A stretch of 64,000 nt of DNA from Bradyrhizobium diazoefficiens (GCF_016616425.1 NZ_CP067101.1:1922001-1986000), one strand, 5' to 3'; counted from the first letter of the stretch, positions 8,627-17,630 are shown. Made by a program: numbers and translations. Notes: generated from the sequence alone by a model not told the origin.

Positions 8627-10063
8627 CTACCGCCTCTCTTTCCTCTCCTTCGGGGCCGTCGCCGGTTTGCGCGGCGTTGCGGGCCGTTGCGTGGTGGGGA
8701 GGCGCTGCCGGAATCCGCCTTGGCGCTGGATGCCGCCTGGCTGTTGGATCGCGGGCGGCTGGCCGGGCTGCAATCCCGTACGCGGTGCTTCTGGCTGCTG
8801 CGGCGCCGCCGGCTGAGCCGGCACGGCTCCTCGAGGCTGTGTCGGAATCTGACCGCCTCGCTGTGGCTGGGTTGGTGCGCCGCTGGGCCGGGTGCCTTGC
8901 CCGGTGCGTGGCGCACCCGTCGGCCGGCCCGCGCCTTGCTGCCGGCCTCGCTGCTGCTGACCTTCCCCAGGTCGCGACGTGCCCGGCTGCACCGTGCCGC
9001 CTTGTTGTCCTTGTCCCTGCCGCTGTGGTGGCTGAGCGCCTTGCCGGCCCGGCGTGCCCGGCTGCTGCTGACCTCGACGGTCGTTCTGACCGGGCGGGCC
9101 ATTCGGGCGCTGTGGCTGCTGTCCCGGCGCGGTCGTCGGCTGCAATTGCTGTTGCTGCGGCGGCCGGGCCGGCCGCGGAATGCGGCTGAGCGCGCCCGGA
9201 TTGGCGCGGCGGAAGTCGCGCTGCTCGATGACGATCTGGCGGCCCGTGGTCTGCGCCAGATGGACCTGGCTGACGAAGCCGCGGTCGCGCGCGATCTGCT
9301 GCGGCGCGATCGTGATCGGCACCGCGGCGAAGCGCATGACGCCGGCGGTGGCCGCGCCGGGCCGGATCGCAAAGCCGCTCGATGCTTGCGTCAGCGCCCC
9401 GAGCCGCATGCCGCTGGTGCGGTCGTCGACGTCGATGTGGCCGACACGGCCGTCGGCGTCGGGATAGAGCTTGATGTTGACGTTGCGCGCGCCGTTCGCT
9501 GCCGCGCCTTCAGGCACATCGATGACGCCGGTGGTGCCGCGGATGCCGAGCGTCGCCGTCGGCGTCGTGATCTTCATGTTGCCGGTCTTCGCCACCGCCG
9601 CCGCCACGAAGGCGACCGTGCCCTTGCCGACGTCGAAGATCGCGGCATTCTGCTTGCCGCCGTCCTCATAGACGTAATCGTCGATGGTGATCCTGGCGCT
9701 CGCCGAGAGATTGAACGTGGTCGCATCGTTGAAGGTGATGCCGAGCGAGGAGTTCGACGAGGTCTGCACGATGTCGTTGAGATAGATGTCGTCACGCACG
9801 CGCAACGGATAGGAGTTCTTGTCGCGGATCACGGTCGCGATCCCCGTGACGGTTGCGACGTTGCCGATCGGCTCGACAGCGGCGGATTGCGCGTCCGCGG
9901 CCGGCGACGGCGAGGCTGAGGGCGTCGGGGACGGCGCGGGCGCCGGCTCTGCCTGCGCAAGCTCGATTGTCTCCGATGCACGAGTCACGCTGCTGCCTGC
10001 CAGCGGCAATGCCAGCAGCACGAGCGCGAACCCGAAGCGGCGCCAGGCCAGCATTGATGTCAC
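8627..10063 (-). CDS. FecR-domain exported protein with long Pro/Gln/Gly-rich tail
   Basis: 478 residues from a GTG at 10063. A signal peptide (residues ~1-29) is followed by a Pro/Ser/Ala linker (PAPAPSPTPSASPSP), then a FecR-type beta domain at ~65-185 with VTGIATVIRDK and TPTATLGIRGTTG. From about residue 285 to the end it is extremely rich in Pro, Gln, Gly and Arg, so probably disordered. FecR domains occur both in iron-signal transducers and in stand-alone surface proteins; no cognate sigma or TonB receptor gene is adjacent, so the second type is likelier. The composition hints at peptidoglycan, surface or nucleic-acid interaction, which is unproven. Confidence 0.75.
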   Translation of the reverse strand: MTSMLAWRRFGFALVLLALPLAGSSVTRASETIELAQAEPAPAPSPTPSASPSPAADAQSAAVEPIGNVATVTGIATVIRDKNSYPLRVRDDIYLNDIVQTSSNSSLGITFNDATTFNLSASARITIDDYVYEDGGKQNAAIFDVGKGTVAFVAAAVAKTGNMKITTPTATLGIRGTTGVIDVPEGAAANGARNVNIKLYPDADGRVGHIDVDDRTSGMRLGALTQASSGFAIRPGAATAGVMRFAAVPITIAPQQIARDRGFVSQVHLAQTTGRQIVIEQRDFRRANPGALSRIPRPARPPQQQQLQPTTAPGQQPQRPNGPPGQNDRRGQQQPGTPGRQGAQPPQRQGQGQQGGTVQPGTSRPGEGQQQRGRQQGAGRPTGAPRTGQGTRPSGAPTQPQRGGQIPTQPRGAVPAQPAAPQQPEAPRTGLQPGQPPAIQQPGGIQRQGGFRQRLPTTQRPATPRKPATAPKERKERR

Positions 10064-10206
10064 GAGGAAGTCCCGGTGAGAAAGCGAGGTGATCAGTCGA
10101 GTTCAGCCGGGGGGACCTGAATGGCGGATGAACATATGTCGCACGGGAGCGGCGAGCGTTCGCAGGGTGCCGGAGGCCAGCGGATGGTGAGCTCAGATAT
10201 CTCCAG

Positions 10207-10338
10207 GCCGTCATGGGCGGGCTTGTCCCGCCCATCCACGTCTCGCTTTGCGGCCAATCAAGAACGTGGATGCCCGGGCCTTCGCCTCGCCGAAGCGGCT
10301 TCGGCCGCGCAGGCGGGACAAGCCCGGGCATGACGGAG
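10207..10338. repeat. intergenic palindromic repeat, family A copy 2
   Basis: Same architecture as 5168-5297: outer GTCATGGGCGGGC / GCCCGGGCATGAC arms, an inner CCGAAGCGGCTTCGG palindrome, and 36 bp identical to copy 1. It fills most of the 309-bp gap between two minus-strand genes. Confidence 0.8.
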
Positions 10339-10372
10339 ATAGTGCATGTGCTGGAGATGACCTCTCAGCGTG

Positions 10373-11155
10373 TCAACTCACGCGCTTCCAGGTCTGGCCG
10401 CCGCAGAACATGCCGCCGAAGGCGCAGCCCTGCACGCGCATCGCATTCGGGCCCTTCATGGCGATCGTGGAGTCGTAGTTGCGGCCGGAGTTGGGATCGT
10501 GGATGCGGCCGCTCCACTTCGAGCCCTGCGGCTTCATGTTGATCAGGATGCGCTCATTGCTCTTCTCCGCGTAACCGCAAAGATTGGTGCCGCATTGTTC
10601 GACGCGGACATTGCCCTTGTTCTCTTCGGTTGCCCAGAGACCGACCGGCGAGTTCGGCGCGGCCACGGGCGCGGCGGCCACTGGGGCCGGAGCAGCCGCG
10701 ACTGGCGCGGGCGCTGCGGCAGGAGCAGGCGCCGCAGCAGGCTGCGCCGTGTTGTCGAAGCCGACGGATGGCGCGGCGGCAACTGTCGTCGCCGGCGCGG
10801 CAGGAGCGTCAGCGGGGGCTGCCGGTGCGGTTGCCTGAACCGGCGCCTGTTGCACGGGCTGCTGCTGCACCGGAGCCGGAGCGGGCTGCGCGGTGGTCGT
10901 GGCCGGAGCCGGCGTGGTGTCGAGGTCATCGTCCTTGGAGCCGCCGAGGCCCTTGAGGTCGATGTTGCTCAGCTTGATCGGCTTGTCCGACAGGCCCGGA
11001 GCGACGATGGTCACGCAGTTGAGCGAGGCGCAGTTGCGCGGCGTTTCGATGCGGATGTGCTGGCCCTGGATCTGGAACGAGATCGAATTGCCGGCATGGG
11101 CGGCCGCTGTCGACACGAGCAAGAGCGCGGTGGCGGCGATGGTGAGCTTGTTCAT
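10373..11155 (-). CDS. DUF2147 family exported protein
   Basis: 260 residues from ATG 11155 with a strong GGAG site; the longer in-frame extension to 11461 has no signal. Signal peptide MNKLTIAATALLLVSTAAAHA, then a short beta-like region with two Cys (CASLNC), a long Ala/Pro/Gln linker (residues ~75-165), and a C-terminal DUF2147 domain (GLWATEENKGNVRVEQCG, GRIHDPNSGRNYDSTI, CAFGGMFCGGQTW). DUF2147 proteins are periplasmic, of unknown function, with a beta-barrel-like fold. The repeated Ala-Pro linker suggests a spacer between two folded units. Confidence 0.8.
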   Translation of the reverse strand: MNKLTIAATALLLVSTAAAHAGNSISFQIQGQHIRIETPRNCASLNCVTIVAPGLSDKPIKLSNIDLKGLGGSKDDDLDTTPAPATTTAQPAPAPVQQQPVQQAPVQATAPAAPADAPAAPATTVAAAPSVGFDNTAQPAAAPAPAAAPAPVAAAPAPVAAAPVAAPNSPVGLWATEENKGNVRVEQCGTNLCGYAEKSNERILINMKPQGSKWSGRIHDPNSGRNYDSTIAMKGPNAMRVQGCAFGGMFCGGQTWKRVS

Positions 11156-11525
11156 GACAATCTCCGAAAACTGCGTGGTCGGATATGGATTGAAGTCGCT
11201 GGTGGATGAGACGTGGTTCGACCCTACGCCGGACCGGTTGGACGTTCTGTGATGAACGTCACAACGGCCATACGCCGTCTGGGTGAGGCAGCGCACATTC
11301 AGCCCTTGTTTCTCTTCGTAAGGTCGTCGCGACACGACAGGAGCGCCGATGACCCGGCTTCTGACTTCGCTTGGCACATTGATCGCTTTGACGGCGGCCG
11401 CGAGCCGCGGGACAAGCTGATCACGAGATCGCGGCAATGGAGCGCGCGGTCGTAGCGACAAGCGCTGTTGTCCTCCTCCTCTCTGGAGGGGGAAAGCGAG
11501 CTGCGCTGTGGTCGGCTGCTGCCTT
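11156..11525. other. intergenic region with little visible content
   Basis: 370 bp upstream of the DUF2147 gene. Apart from the tiny reading frame at 11349-11420, no convincing gene or repeat is seen; longer open frames here lack ribosome sites and coding character. GTGATGAACGTCAC (11249-11262) is a short palindrome that could be a regulator site. Confidence 0.4.
11349..11420 (+). CDS. possible 23-residue hydrophobic peptide
   Basis: ATG preceded by AGGAG (spacing 5-6). It encodes MTRLLTSLGTLIALTAAA followed by SRGTS and stop. It looks like an isolated signal or membrane segment: either a genuine small membrane peptide or the 5' remnant of a lost exported protein. Evidence is only the ribosome site and hydrophobicity. 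Confidence 0.3.
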   Translation: MTRLLTSLGTLIALTAAASRGTS

Positions 11526-11609
11526 CTAGATGATGCCGAGCACGATGGCGCCGACGAAGGCCATGGCGAGGTACGCGGTGACTACGCTCAGTCTCCCGGC
11601 GAACGTCAT
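11526..11609 (-). CDS. 27-residue single-span membrane peptide
   Basis: ATG at 11609 follows a near-perfect Shine-Dalgarno sequence (GGAGGAAG, 7-nt spacing). The peptide begins MTFAGRLSVVTAYLAMAFVG and continues AIVLGII: a short amphipathic or basic start and one hydrophobic span. No longer frame fits here. The quality of the ribosome site and the membrane character make it a likely real small protein. Function unknown. Confidence 0.55.
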   Translation of the reverse strand: MTFAGRLSVVTAYLAMAFVGAIVLGII

Positions 11610-11800
11610 GAGGTCGCTTCCTCCATGCACGCAGCTTTGCGCACGGACATCGTGGTTAACAGAGAGTCTCGTTGTGAAAAAGTCAGCCTTGCTGTCGCTC
11701 AACCCCGGCAGCGTTTCGTCGCGGGCGAGCCGGCGTGGTTAAAGAACGGTGAAATCGACACGTTGAAGAGTCTTTAAGTAAATTCACCGAACCTGCGTGC

Positions 11801-13006
11801 ATGACGCGCGGAGTTCGTTTGTATCTCGTCGGCTCCATCGTCCTTGTTTCGCTAGCGGGTTGCGGACGCGGCTTCTTCCAGGCCGAACGTGAACCGTGGC
11901 GGGCCGAGGCGGAAGCCGCATGCCTGAAATCGGGCGCGGTGAAAGAGGGGCCGGATCTCGTCCGCATCGACCCGATCTCCGGGCCCGGCATGTGCGGCGC
12001 CGAGTTTCCGCTCAAGGTGGCCGCCCTCGGCGAATCCTCCAGCAGCTACGGCTTTGCCGACGAGGAGTTGCGCCCGCCGGGCAGCATCGGCGGTCAGCCG
12101 CGCTGGCCGGTGACGCAGCCGCGGTCGAATTATCCGCAGAGCCAGACTTATCCGTCATCCTCCTATCCGCAACGGCCGAACTATCCCGAAAGCGCAGTGC
12201 GCCAACCCGCCGGTTATGACGCCTCAACCGGGCCGATGCCGCTGAACGCGCCCGGCGTGGCGGCGCAGGAGGACGAGATCGACCTGCCGCCCGATGGCAC
12301 CGACGCCGCGGGTGCGGCGCGCTACATGAATGCGCCGAGCTATCCGGCCCGACCGGCGCCGTACTCGCAGGCTCCTGCGCAGCAGCCGCTGCCGTCCCTC
12401 GGCCCTTCGCAGGGCAATCCCGTCACGGCGGTCGGTCCGGTTGCGATCAAGCCGACTGCAACACTCGCCTGTCCGATCGTGTCCGAGCTCGACCGCTGGC
12501 TCGCCGACACCGTGCAGCCTTCGGCGATGCGCTGGTTCGGCGTCCGAGTCACCGAGATCAAGCAGATCTCCGCCTATTCCTGTCGCGGCATGAACGGCAA
12601 TCCGCATGCTCACATCTCCGAACATGCCTTCGGCAACGCACTCGACATCGCCGGTTTCGTGCTCGCCGACGGCCGCCGCATCACCGTGAAGAACGGCTGG
12701 CGCGGCATGCCGGAGGAGCAGGGATTCTTGCGCGACGTGCAGTCGGGCGCCTGCGCGCATTTCACGACCGTTCTGGCGCCCGGGTCGAACGTCTATCACT
12801 ACGACCACATCCACGTCGATCTGATGCGCCGCGCCAGCCGCCGCCTGATCTGCCAGCCCGCCGCCGTTTCCGGCGAAGAGATCGCCGCGCGTGCGCAGTC
12901 GCGCAGCCCCTATGCCAACGCGCGCGATTCATCTGTCACCGGCTCGCTCGGTGCGCGCAAGAGCGCGACGCGCAAGCGCGAAGAAGACGACTACGCCGAC
13001 GATTAG
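11801..13006 (+). CDS. extensin-like C-terminal domain lipoprotein
   Basis: 401 residues. The signal peptide ends in a lipobox (SLAGC, Cys ~21), so it is a membrane-anchored lipoprotein. The middle is Pro/Tyr/Gln-rich and probably disordered. The C-terminal ~180 residues match the extensin-like C-terminal family, related in shape to LAS/M15 peptidases: HISEHAFGNALDIAGF and YHYDHIHVDL supply the His and Asp residues expected for zinc binding. A role in cleaving peptidoglycan stem peptides is possible but unproven. Not obviously in an operon; a TTAAAGAACGG-like AT-rich stretch precedes it. Confidence 0.85.
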   Translation: MTRGVRLYLVGSIVLVSLAGCGRGFFQAEREPWRAEAEAACLKSGAVKEGPDLVRIDPISGPGMCGAEFPLKVAALGESSSSYGFADEELRPPGSIGGQPRWPVTQPRSNYPQSQTYPSSSYPQRPNYPESAVRQPAGYDASTGPMPLNAPGVAAQEDEIDLPPDGTDAAGAARYMNAPSYPARPAPYSQAPAQQPLPSLGPSQGNPVTAVGPVAIKPTATLACPIVSELDRWLADTVQPSAMRWFGVRVTEIKQISAYSCRGMNGNPHAHISEHAFGNALDIAGFVLADGRRITVKNGWRGMPEEQGFLRDVQSGACAHFTTVLAPGSNVYHYDHIHVDLMRRASRRLICQPAAVSGEEIAARAQSRSPYANARDSSVTGSLGARKSATRKREEDDYADD

Positions 13007-13091
13007 GCGGACGTTGCCCTTGAAGCCCGCATGAGCGCAGCGACATCCGGGGCAGTGTCCCGCATATCGCTGCGCTCATGCAGGCTACGAT

Positions 13092-13427
13092 CTACGCCGG
13101 CTTCGACGGTGCGGGCATCAGCCCCATGCACCGCTGCACTTCGCCCGGGACGTTGTAGGTGCGCATGATGTGGCGGCTGTCGCGCAAGCCGGACGCCTCG
13201 CGCTGCACCACGAACATCCAGAGCGCCTGGCCGGCTTCCATCACCAGCTTGCGCCTGGCCGGCTGCTTTGATGCCGGCAGTTCCGAATGCACATGGGCGG
13301 CGTCGAACTCACGCAAACGCGTCAGCGCCTGTTCTAGTGTGCGGCCCATCCGTCCAAGCGCCGAGGCCTGCTCCTGGACGATTTCGTAATGGAGGATATC
13401 GACAGGCGGGCGAAGATCACGGGACAT
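13092..13427 (-). CDS. small conserved-looking hypothetical protein
   Basis: 111 residues from ATG 13427 (MSRDLRPPVDILHYE); an in-frame upstream ATG at 13463 gives a less likely basic extension. Mostly helical by eye, with an Arg/Leu-rich middle (LGRMGRTLEQALTRLREF). I believe it belongs to a small rhizobial domain-of-unknown-function family (DUF6665-like) but cannot verify this. It ends just upstream of the DNA-binding regulator's 3' end on the same strand, so it may share its mRNA, although it is downstream of a 44-bp gap. Confidence 0.6.
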   Translation of the reverse strand: MSRDLRPPVDILHYEIVQEQASALGRMGRTLEQALTRLREFDAAHVHSELPASKQPARRKLVMEAGQALWMFVVQREASGLRDSRHIMRTYNVPGEVQRCMGLMPAPSKPA

Positions 13428-13470
13428 GGCCGCAATATAATGTCGCCCGACCCGCCTGCGCAACGCGCTG

Positions 13471-14106
13471 CTACTTCGCCTTATACGCCGCCAGAAACAT
13501 CCGCGTCGCGCTGTCGATCACTTCGGTCATGCGCTCTTCCGACGGCGCGGGCGCGGCCTGGAAGACGAAGGGCAGGAAGAGCGAGGCCTTGCATAGTTCC
13601 ATGAACTGCGAGGCCGCAAGGTCGCAATCGTCGATCTTGAGATCGCCGGAGGCGACATGCGTCTTGAGATATTCGGAGAGGCGGTTGATAGTCTTGTCCA
13701 GCACCCGCGCATAATAACGGCGACCAACATCGGGCATGCGCTCGGCGATCGCCATCACGGTGCGGATCGCCGATCCACCGCCGGGCCGGCAGAGCAGATG
13801 GTTGTAGGCCCGGCCGAACTCCTTCAGCGTGGTCTCGGCATCGCGCCACGGATCGAAATTGAACACGACCTGGCCGTGCTGGAGCGCCTCCTGCTCGAGG
13901 ATGGCTTCGAACAGCGCGGATTTGTCGGCGAAGTAGACGTAGAGCGTGCCCTTGGAGACCTGCGCCGCGCGCGCGATCTCGCCCATGCTGGCGCCGTCGA
14001 AACCAAGATCCATGAACACCTTGCGAGCGCCGTCCAGGATCTGGCGACGTTTGGAGCCGTCCTCCTCCTGGATGACATGCAGATGTTCGCGGCGGGCTAC
14101 AACCAT
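13471..14106 (-). CDS. TetR/AcrR family repressor of the adjacent efflux genes
   Basis: 211 residues. The N-terminal HTH (residues ~20-65) reads ILDGARKVFMDLGFDGAS then EIARAAQVSKGTLYVYF, a textbook TetR recognition region. The C-terminal ligand domain belongs to the AefR-like group (GRRYYARVLDKTINRLSEYL). It is divergent from the membrane-fusion/MFS pair, and a perfect palindrome lies in the shared intergenic region (14205-14227). The expected behaviour is repression of the efflux genes and of itself, relieved by a toxic compound; the inducer is unknown. Confidence 0.9.
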   Translation of the reverse strand: MVVARREHLHVIQEEDGSKRRQILDGARKVFMDLGFDGASMGEIARAAQVSKGTLYVYFADKSALFEAILEQEALQHGQVVFNFDPWRDAETTLKEFGRAYNHLLCRPGGGSAIRTVMAIAERMPDVGRRYYARVLDKTINRLSEYLKTHVASGDLKIDDCDLAASQFMELCKASLFLPFVFQAAPAPSEERMTEVIDSATRMFLAAYKAK

Positions 14107-14204
14107 TGGTTTAGGGTCTCGGAAGGTTTTGGATCAAATCTGGGCTCATGAAACCCGAATAAAGGATTCGAGCCATTACGGTCCTGCTCGGGACCATTAT
14201 GTAT

Positions 14205-14227
14205 ATTGACCGAACCGTTCGGTCAAT
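14205..14227. promoter_or_regulatory. TetR-type operator palindrome
   Basis: Two 11-bp arms, ATTGACCGAAC and GTTCGGTCAAT, separated by one base: a perfect palindrome midway between the divergent tetR and efflux genes. This is the size and form of TetR-family operators, and the TTGAC could also be a -35 box, so binding would block transcription. Confidence 0.85.
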
Positions 14228-14299
14228 GGTATTTGGGACGGGCGAGAGGAGCCGGCCGCGCAGTGGTCGCCGTTTCGCGTTTATTTTGGGGAGGCCTTT

Positions 14300-15613
14300 A
14301 TGGCCGTATCGAGAGACCAGGCTGCGCGCATCCTTCGCCAGGAAGCGGTGGAAGAGCCCGCGGACGGTGACGCTGCGGTCGAGGCATCTGCACCCCTTGC
14401 CGGGCAATTGCGCTCTCACGTAGTGGAGGAAGCCAAGCGCCGCACCGGTGAGGCGCCGGAGAAGCCCGTGACCGAGAAGCCGGCCGAGCCTGCGCCAGAG
14501 GCGCCCGTCGCCGGCGCTCGCAAATCCGGCAAGCGTAAATTCGTCCTGGTGGGTGCCGGCCTCATGCTCGCGCTCGCCGCAGCGGGCTATGCCGGCTACT
14601 ACACGCTGGTCGGCCGGTTTTATATCTCCACCGATGACGCCTATGTCCGCGCCAACAACACCATGCTGGGTGCGCGCGTGTCCGGACACATCGCCTCGAT
14701 CCTCGCCGGCGATAACACGCCGGTGCGCGCCGGCGACGTCGTCCTCCGCATCGACGACGGCGATTACAAGATCGCGGTCGATGCCGCCGCGAGCCGGATC
14801 GCGACCCAGCAAGCCACCATCGATCGCATCGGCCGCCAGGTCGCGGCGCTCGACAGCCAGGTCGCGCAGGCCAAGGCGCAGCTCGTCTCGGCCGAAGCGG
14901 GCCTCAAGCGTGCCGATCTCGACTATGAACGCCAACAGGCCCTGAGCAACAAGGGGTTTGCCTCGCGCGCCGTGTTCGAGAGCTCGGAAGCCGGACGCGA
15001 CCAGGGCGCCGCCGCAGTCAAGGCGGCGCAGGCCGCCTACGATGTCGCCGTCAGCAATGTCGACGTCGCCAAGGCGCAGCAGGCCGAAGCGCGGGCCCAG
15101 CTCGCCGAGTTCAAGACCACGCTCGCCAAGGCCGAGCGCGACCTCTCCTTCACCGCGGTGCGTGCGCCGGTCAACGGCACGTTCTCCAATCGCCTGGTCA
15201 ACACCGGCGACTTCGTCGCCGTCGGCCAGCGCCTCGGCAACATCGTGCCGCTGGACGACGTCTATATCGACGCCAATTTCAAGGAAACCCAGCTCAAGCG
15301 CATCCGTCCCGGCCAGCCGGTGACGATCAAGGTCGATGCCTACGGCATGCGCAAGTTCTCCGGCGTCGTCGACAGCATCGCGGCAGGCGCGGGTTCGGTG
15401 TTCACGCTGCTGCCGCCTGACAACGCCACCGGCAATTTCACCAAGATCGTGCAGCGCGTGCCGGTCCGTATCCGCGTGCCGAAGTCGGTGGCGAAGCAGA
15501 ATCTGCTCCGCGCCGGCATGTCGGTCTATGCGACCGTCGACACCAACAAGGGTGCGGCCGACGCGGACAGCGAGGTCGATCTCGACGATCCCACCGCGAT
15601 CCACCCGCAGTAG
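14300..15613 (+). CDS. HlyD/EmrA-type membrane fusion protein
   Basis: 437 residues with GGGGAGG before ATG 14300. A long acidic/Pro-rich cytoplasmic N-terminus (~75 residues) precedes one transmembrane helix (~82-100), then the barrel-sandwich start YISTDDAYVRANN, a long alpha-helical hairpin with Ala/Gln/Lys heptads (~155-255), and the second lipoyl half VRAPVNGTFSNRLVNTGDF. This is the periplasmic adaptor that links an inner-membrane MFS exporter to an outer-membrane channel. No TolC gene is adjacent. Paired with the DHA2 transporter downstream and controlled by the divergent TetR gene. Confidence 0.9.
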   Translation: MAVSRDQAARILRQEAVEEPADGDAAVEASAPLAGQLRSHVVEEAKRRTGEAPEKPVTEKPAEPAPEAPVAGARKSGKRKFVLVGAGLMLALAAAGYAGYYTLVGRFYISTDDAYVRANNTMLGARVSGHIASILAGDNTPVRAGDVVLRIDDGDYKIAVDAAASRIATQQATIDRIGRQVAALDSQVAQAKAQLVSAEAGLKRADLDYERQQALSNKGFASRAVFESSEAGRDQGAAAVKAAQAAYDVAVSNVDVAKAQQAEARAQLAEFKTTLAKAERDLSFTAVRAPVNGTFSNRLVNTGDFVAVGQRLGNIVPLDDVYIDANFKETQLKRIRPGQPVTIKVDAYGMRKFSGVVDSIAAGAGSVFTLLPPDNATGNFTKIVQRVPVRIRVPKSVAKQNLLRAGMSVYATVDTNKGAADADSEVDLDDPTAIHPQ

Positions 15614-15660
15614 GGGCGCGGTAAACAACGATGTTCAAGGCGAGCGCAGCTTCGTCCTTC

Positions 15661-15792
15661 ACCTCTCCCGAAGGGAGAGGTCGGATCGCATCGGAAGATG
15701 CGATCCGGGTGAGGGGTTACGCTCTCTCGTGGGAGCTGCGGCCCCTCACCCGATTTGCTGCGCAAATCGACCTCTCCCCGACGGGGAGAGGT
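15661..15792. repeat. palindromic repeat between the two efflux genes
   Basis: Outer arms ACCTCTCCCG.../...CGGGGAGAGGT with inner hairpins (GATCGCATCGGAAGATGCGATC). It lies inside the probable efflux transcript and may influence stability or relative expression of the two genes. Confidence 0.75.
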
Positions 15793-15826
15793 GGACCGCG
15801 CACTCTCGCGCGATCTGGGTAAGAGC

Positions 15827-17413
15827 ATGGCCAATGCCACCACCGCTTCACCTGCCATGATGACGGCCCAGGCTTCGGAGCGCATTGCGCCGAAGCGGCT
15901 GTTCGCCTTCCTCATCATGGTGTTCGGGATGTTCATGTCGATCCTGGACATCCAGATCGTCTCGGCGTCCCTGAGTGAGATCCAGGCCGGCCTGTCGGCA
16001 AGCTCCAGCGAAGTCTCCTGGGTCCAGACCGCCTATCTGATCGCCGAGGTGATCGCCATCCCGCTGTCGGGATTCCTGTCGCGGGCCTTCGGCACGCGGC
16101 TGTTGTTCGCGATCTCGGCGGCCGGCTTCACCGCATCGAGCCTGCTCTGCGGTTTTGCCACGACCATCGAGGAGATGATCCTCTGGCGCGCGCTCCAGGG
16201 CTTCCTCGGCGCCGGCATGATCCCGACAGTGTTCGCCTCGGCCTATACCGTGTTCCCGCGATCGAAATTCCACATCGTCGGCCCCATCATCGGCCTGGTC
16301 GCGACGCTGGCTCCGACCGTCGGACCGACGGTGGGCGGCTACATCACCGACCTGATGTCCTGGAACTGGCTGTTCTTCATCAACGTCGTGCCCGGGATCG
16401 CCATCACGGCCGGCGTGCTGGCGCTGGTCGATTTCGACGAGCCGCATTTCGAACTGCTCGACCGCTTCGACTGGTGGGGCCTGCTGTTCATGGCCGGCTT
16501 CCTCGGCACGCTGGAATATGTGCTGGAGGAAGGCCCGCAATATGAATGGATGCAGGACACCTCTGTGGCGATCTGCGCGTCGATCTGCGCCGTCTCGGCG
16601 ATCGCGTTCTTCTGGCGTGTGTTCACGGCGGCCGAGCCGATCGTCAATCTGCGCACCTTCTCCGACCGCAATTTCGCCGTCGGCTGCACGCTGCAATTCT
16701 GCATCGGCATCGGGCTCTACGGCCTGACCTACATCTATCCGCGCTATCTCGCCGAGGTGCGCGGCTACAGCGCACTGATGATCGGCGAGACCATGTTCGT
16801 CTCCGGTATCACCATGTTCCTGGTCGCGCCGCTGGTCGGACGTCTGATGGCCAGGGTCGACATGCGCTACATGGTCGCGTTCGGACTCGTCGTGTTCGCG
16901 CTCGGCTCCTATCAGATGACGTGGATCACGCGCGACTACGATTTCTACGAGCTGCTGGTACCGCAGATCCTGCGCGGCATCGGCATGATGTTCGCGATGG
17001 TGCCGACGAACAACATCGCGCTCGGCACGCTGGCGCCGGAGAGAGTGAAGAACGCCTCTGGCCTGTTCAACCTGATGCGCAATCTCGGCGGCGCCGTCGG
17101 CCTTGCCGTCATCAACACCGTGCTCAACGACCGCACCGATCTGCACATCATGCGCCTGCAGGAGCGCGTGACCTGGGGCAATGCGACCGCGACCGAAACC
17201 CTGACCATGTTCATGCAGAAATTCCAGGGCCTCGGCGATTCCGCGCTGATGGCGATGAAGCAGCTCTCCCAGCTCGTGCACCGTCAGGCCGTGGTGATGA
17301 GTTTTGGCGACGCCTTCTTCGTGCTGACGCTGTTCTATCTCGGCCTCAGCCTGCTGGTCACGCTGCTGAAAAAGCCGGCCTCACCGTTCGGCGCCGGCGG
17401 CGACGCGCACTGA
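15827..17413 (+). CDS. DHA2-family MFS multidrug exporter (EmrB type)
   Basis: 528 residues from ATG 15827; the open frame extends upstream only through the palindromic repeat, so that part is not coding. It shows the 14-helix DHA2 layout. Family landmarks are LDIQIVSASLSEIQAGL in TM1, GFLSRAFGTRLLF (motif A region) and GPTVGGYITDLMSWNWLFFINVVPG (motif C, antiporter). It should use the proton gradient to export hydrophobic toxicants, working with the fusion protein encoded just upstream. Substrate range unknown. Confidence 0.9.
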   Translation: MANATTASPAMMTAQASERIAPKRLFAFLIMVFGMFMSILDIQIVSASLSEIQAGLSASSSEVSWVQTAYLIAEVIAIPLSGFLSRAFGTRLLFAISAAGFTASSLLCGFATTIEEMILWRALQGFLGAGMIPTVFASAYTVFPRSKFHIVGPIIGLVATLAPTVGPTVGGYITDLMSWNWLFFINVVPGIAITAGVLALVDFDEPHFELLDRFDWWGLLFMAGFLGTLEYVLEEGPQYEWMQDTSVAICASICAVSAIAFFWRVFTAAEPIVNLRTFSDRNFAVGCTLQFCIGIGLYGLTYIYPRYLAEVRGYSALMIGETMFVSGITMFLVAPLVGRLMARVDMRYMVAFGLVVFALGSYQMTWITRDYDFYELLVPQILRGIGMMFAMVPTNNIALGTLAPERVKNASGLFNLMRNLGGAVGLAVINTVLNDRTDLHIMRLQERVTWGNATATETLTMFMQKFQGLGDSALMAMKQLSQLVHRQAVVMSFGDAFFVLTLFYLGLSLLVTLLKKPASPFGAGGDAH

Positions 17414-17430
17414 ACCTTCCACGCATCCGG

Positions 17431-17546
17431 TGTCATCGTCCGGCTTGACCGGACGATCCAATATTCCAGAGGCAGGCGTTGGGGAGCTCTCCCTCTCACC
17501 ACATCCGCCGCGGCGTACTGCATGCCCCGCCTTCGCGGGGCATGAC
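17431..17546. repeat. intergenic palindromic repeat, family B copy 1
   Basis: Begins GTCATCGTCCGGCTTGACC and ends CGCCTTCGCGGGGCATGAC, with shared internal words ATTCCAGAGGC and GCGGCGTACTG. The same arrangement recurs at 40151-40249 and 56522-56623. Confidence 0.75.
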
Positions 17547-17630
17547 GGCGGAAATTGACGCGGCGGCGACGCGCATCAAGACGTCGTGCACCAAATTGCA
17601 ACACTCGTCCGTGATCTCGCGCGAGCCCCG

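Noticed and set aside
11213-11455. 80-residue plus-strand frame upstream of the DUF2147 gene
   Set aside because: No ribosome site, no hydrophobic or domain pattern, and codon use unlike the neighbours.
15755-15826. Upstream extension of the MFS exporter through the repeat at 15661-15792
   Set aside because: The extension encodes the palindrome, not membrane protein sequence, and ATG 15827 gives the usual N-terminus.
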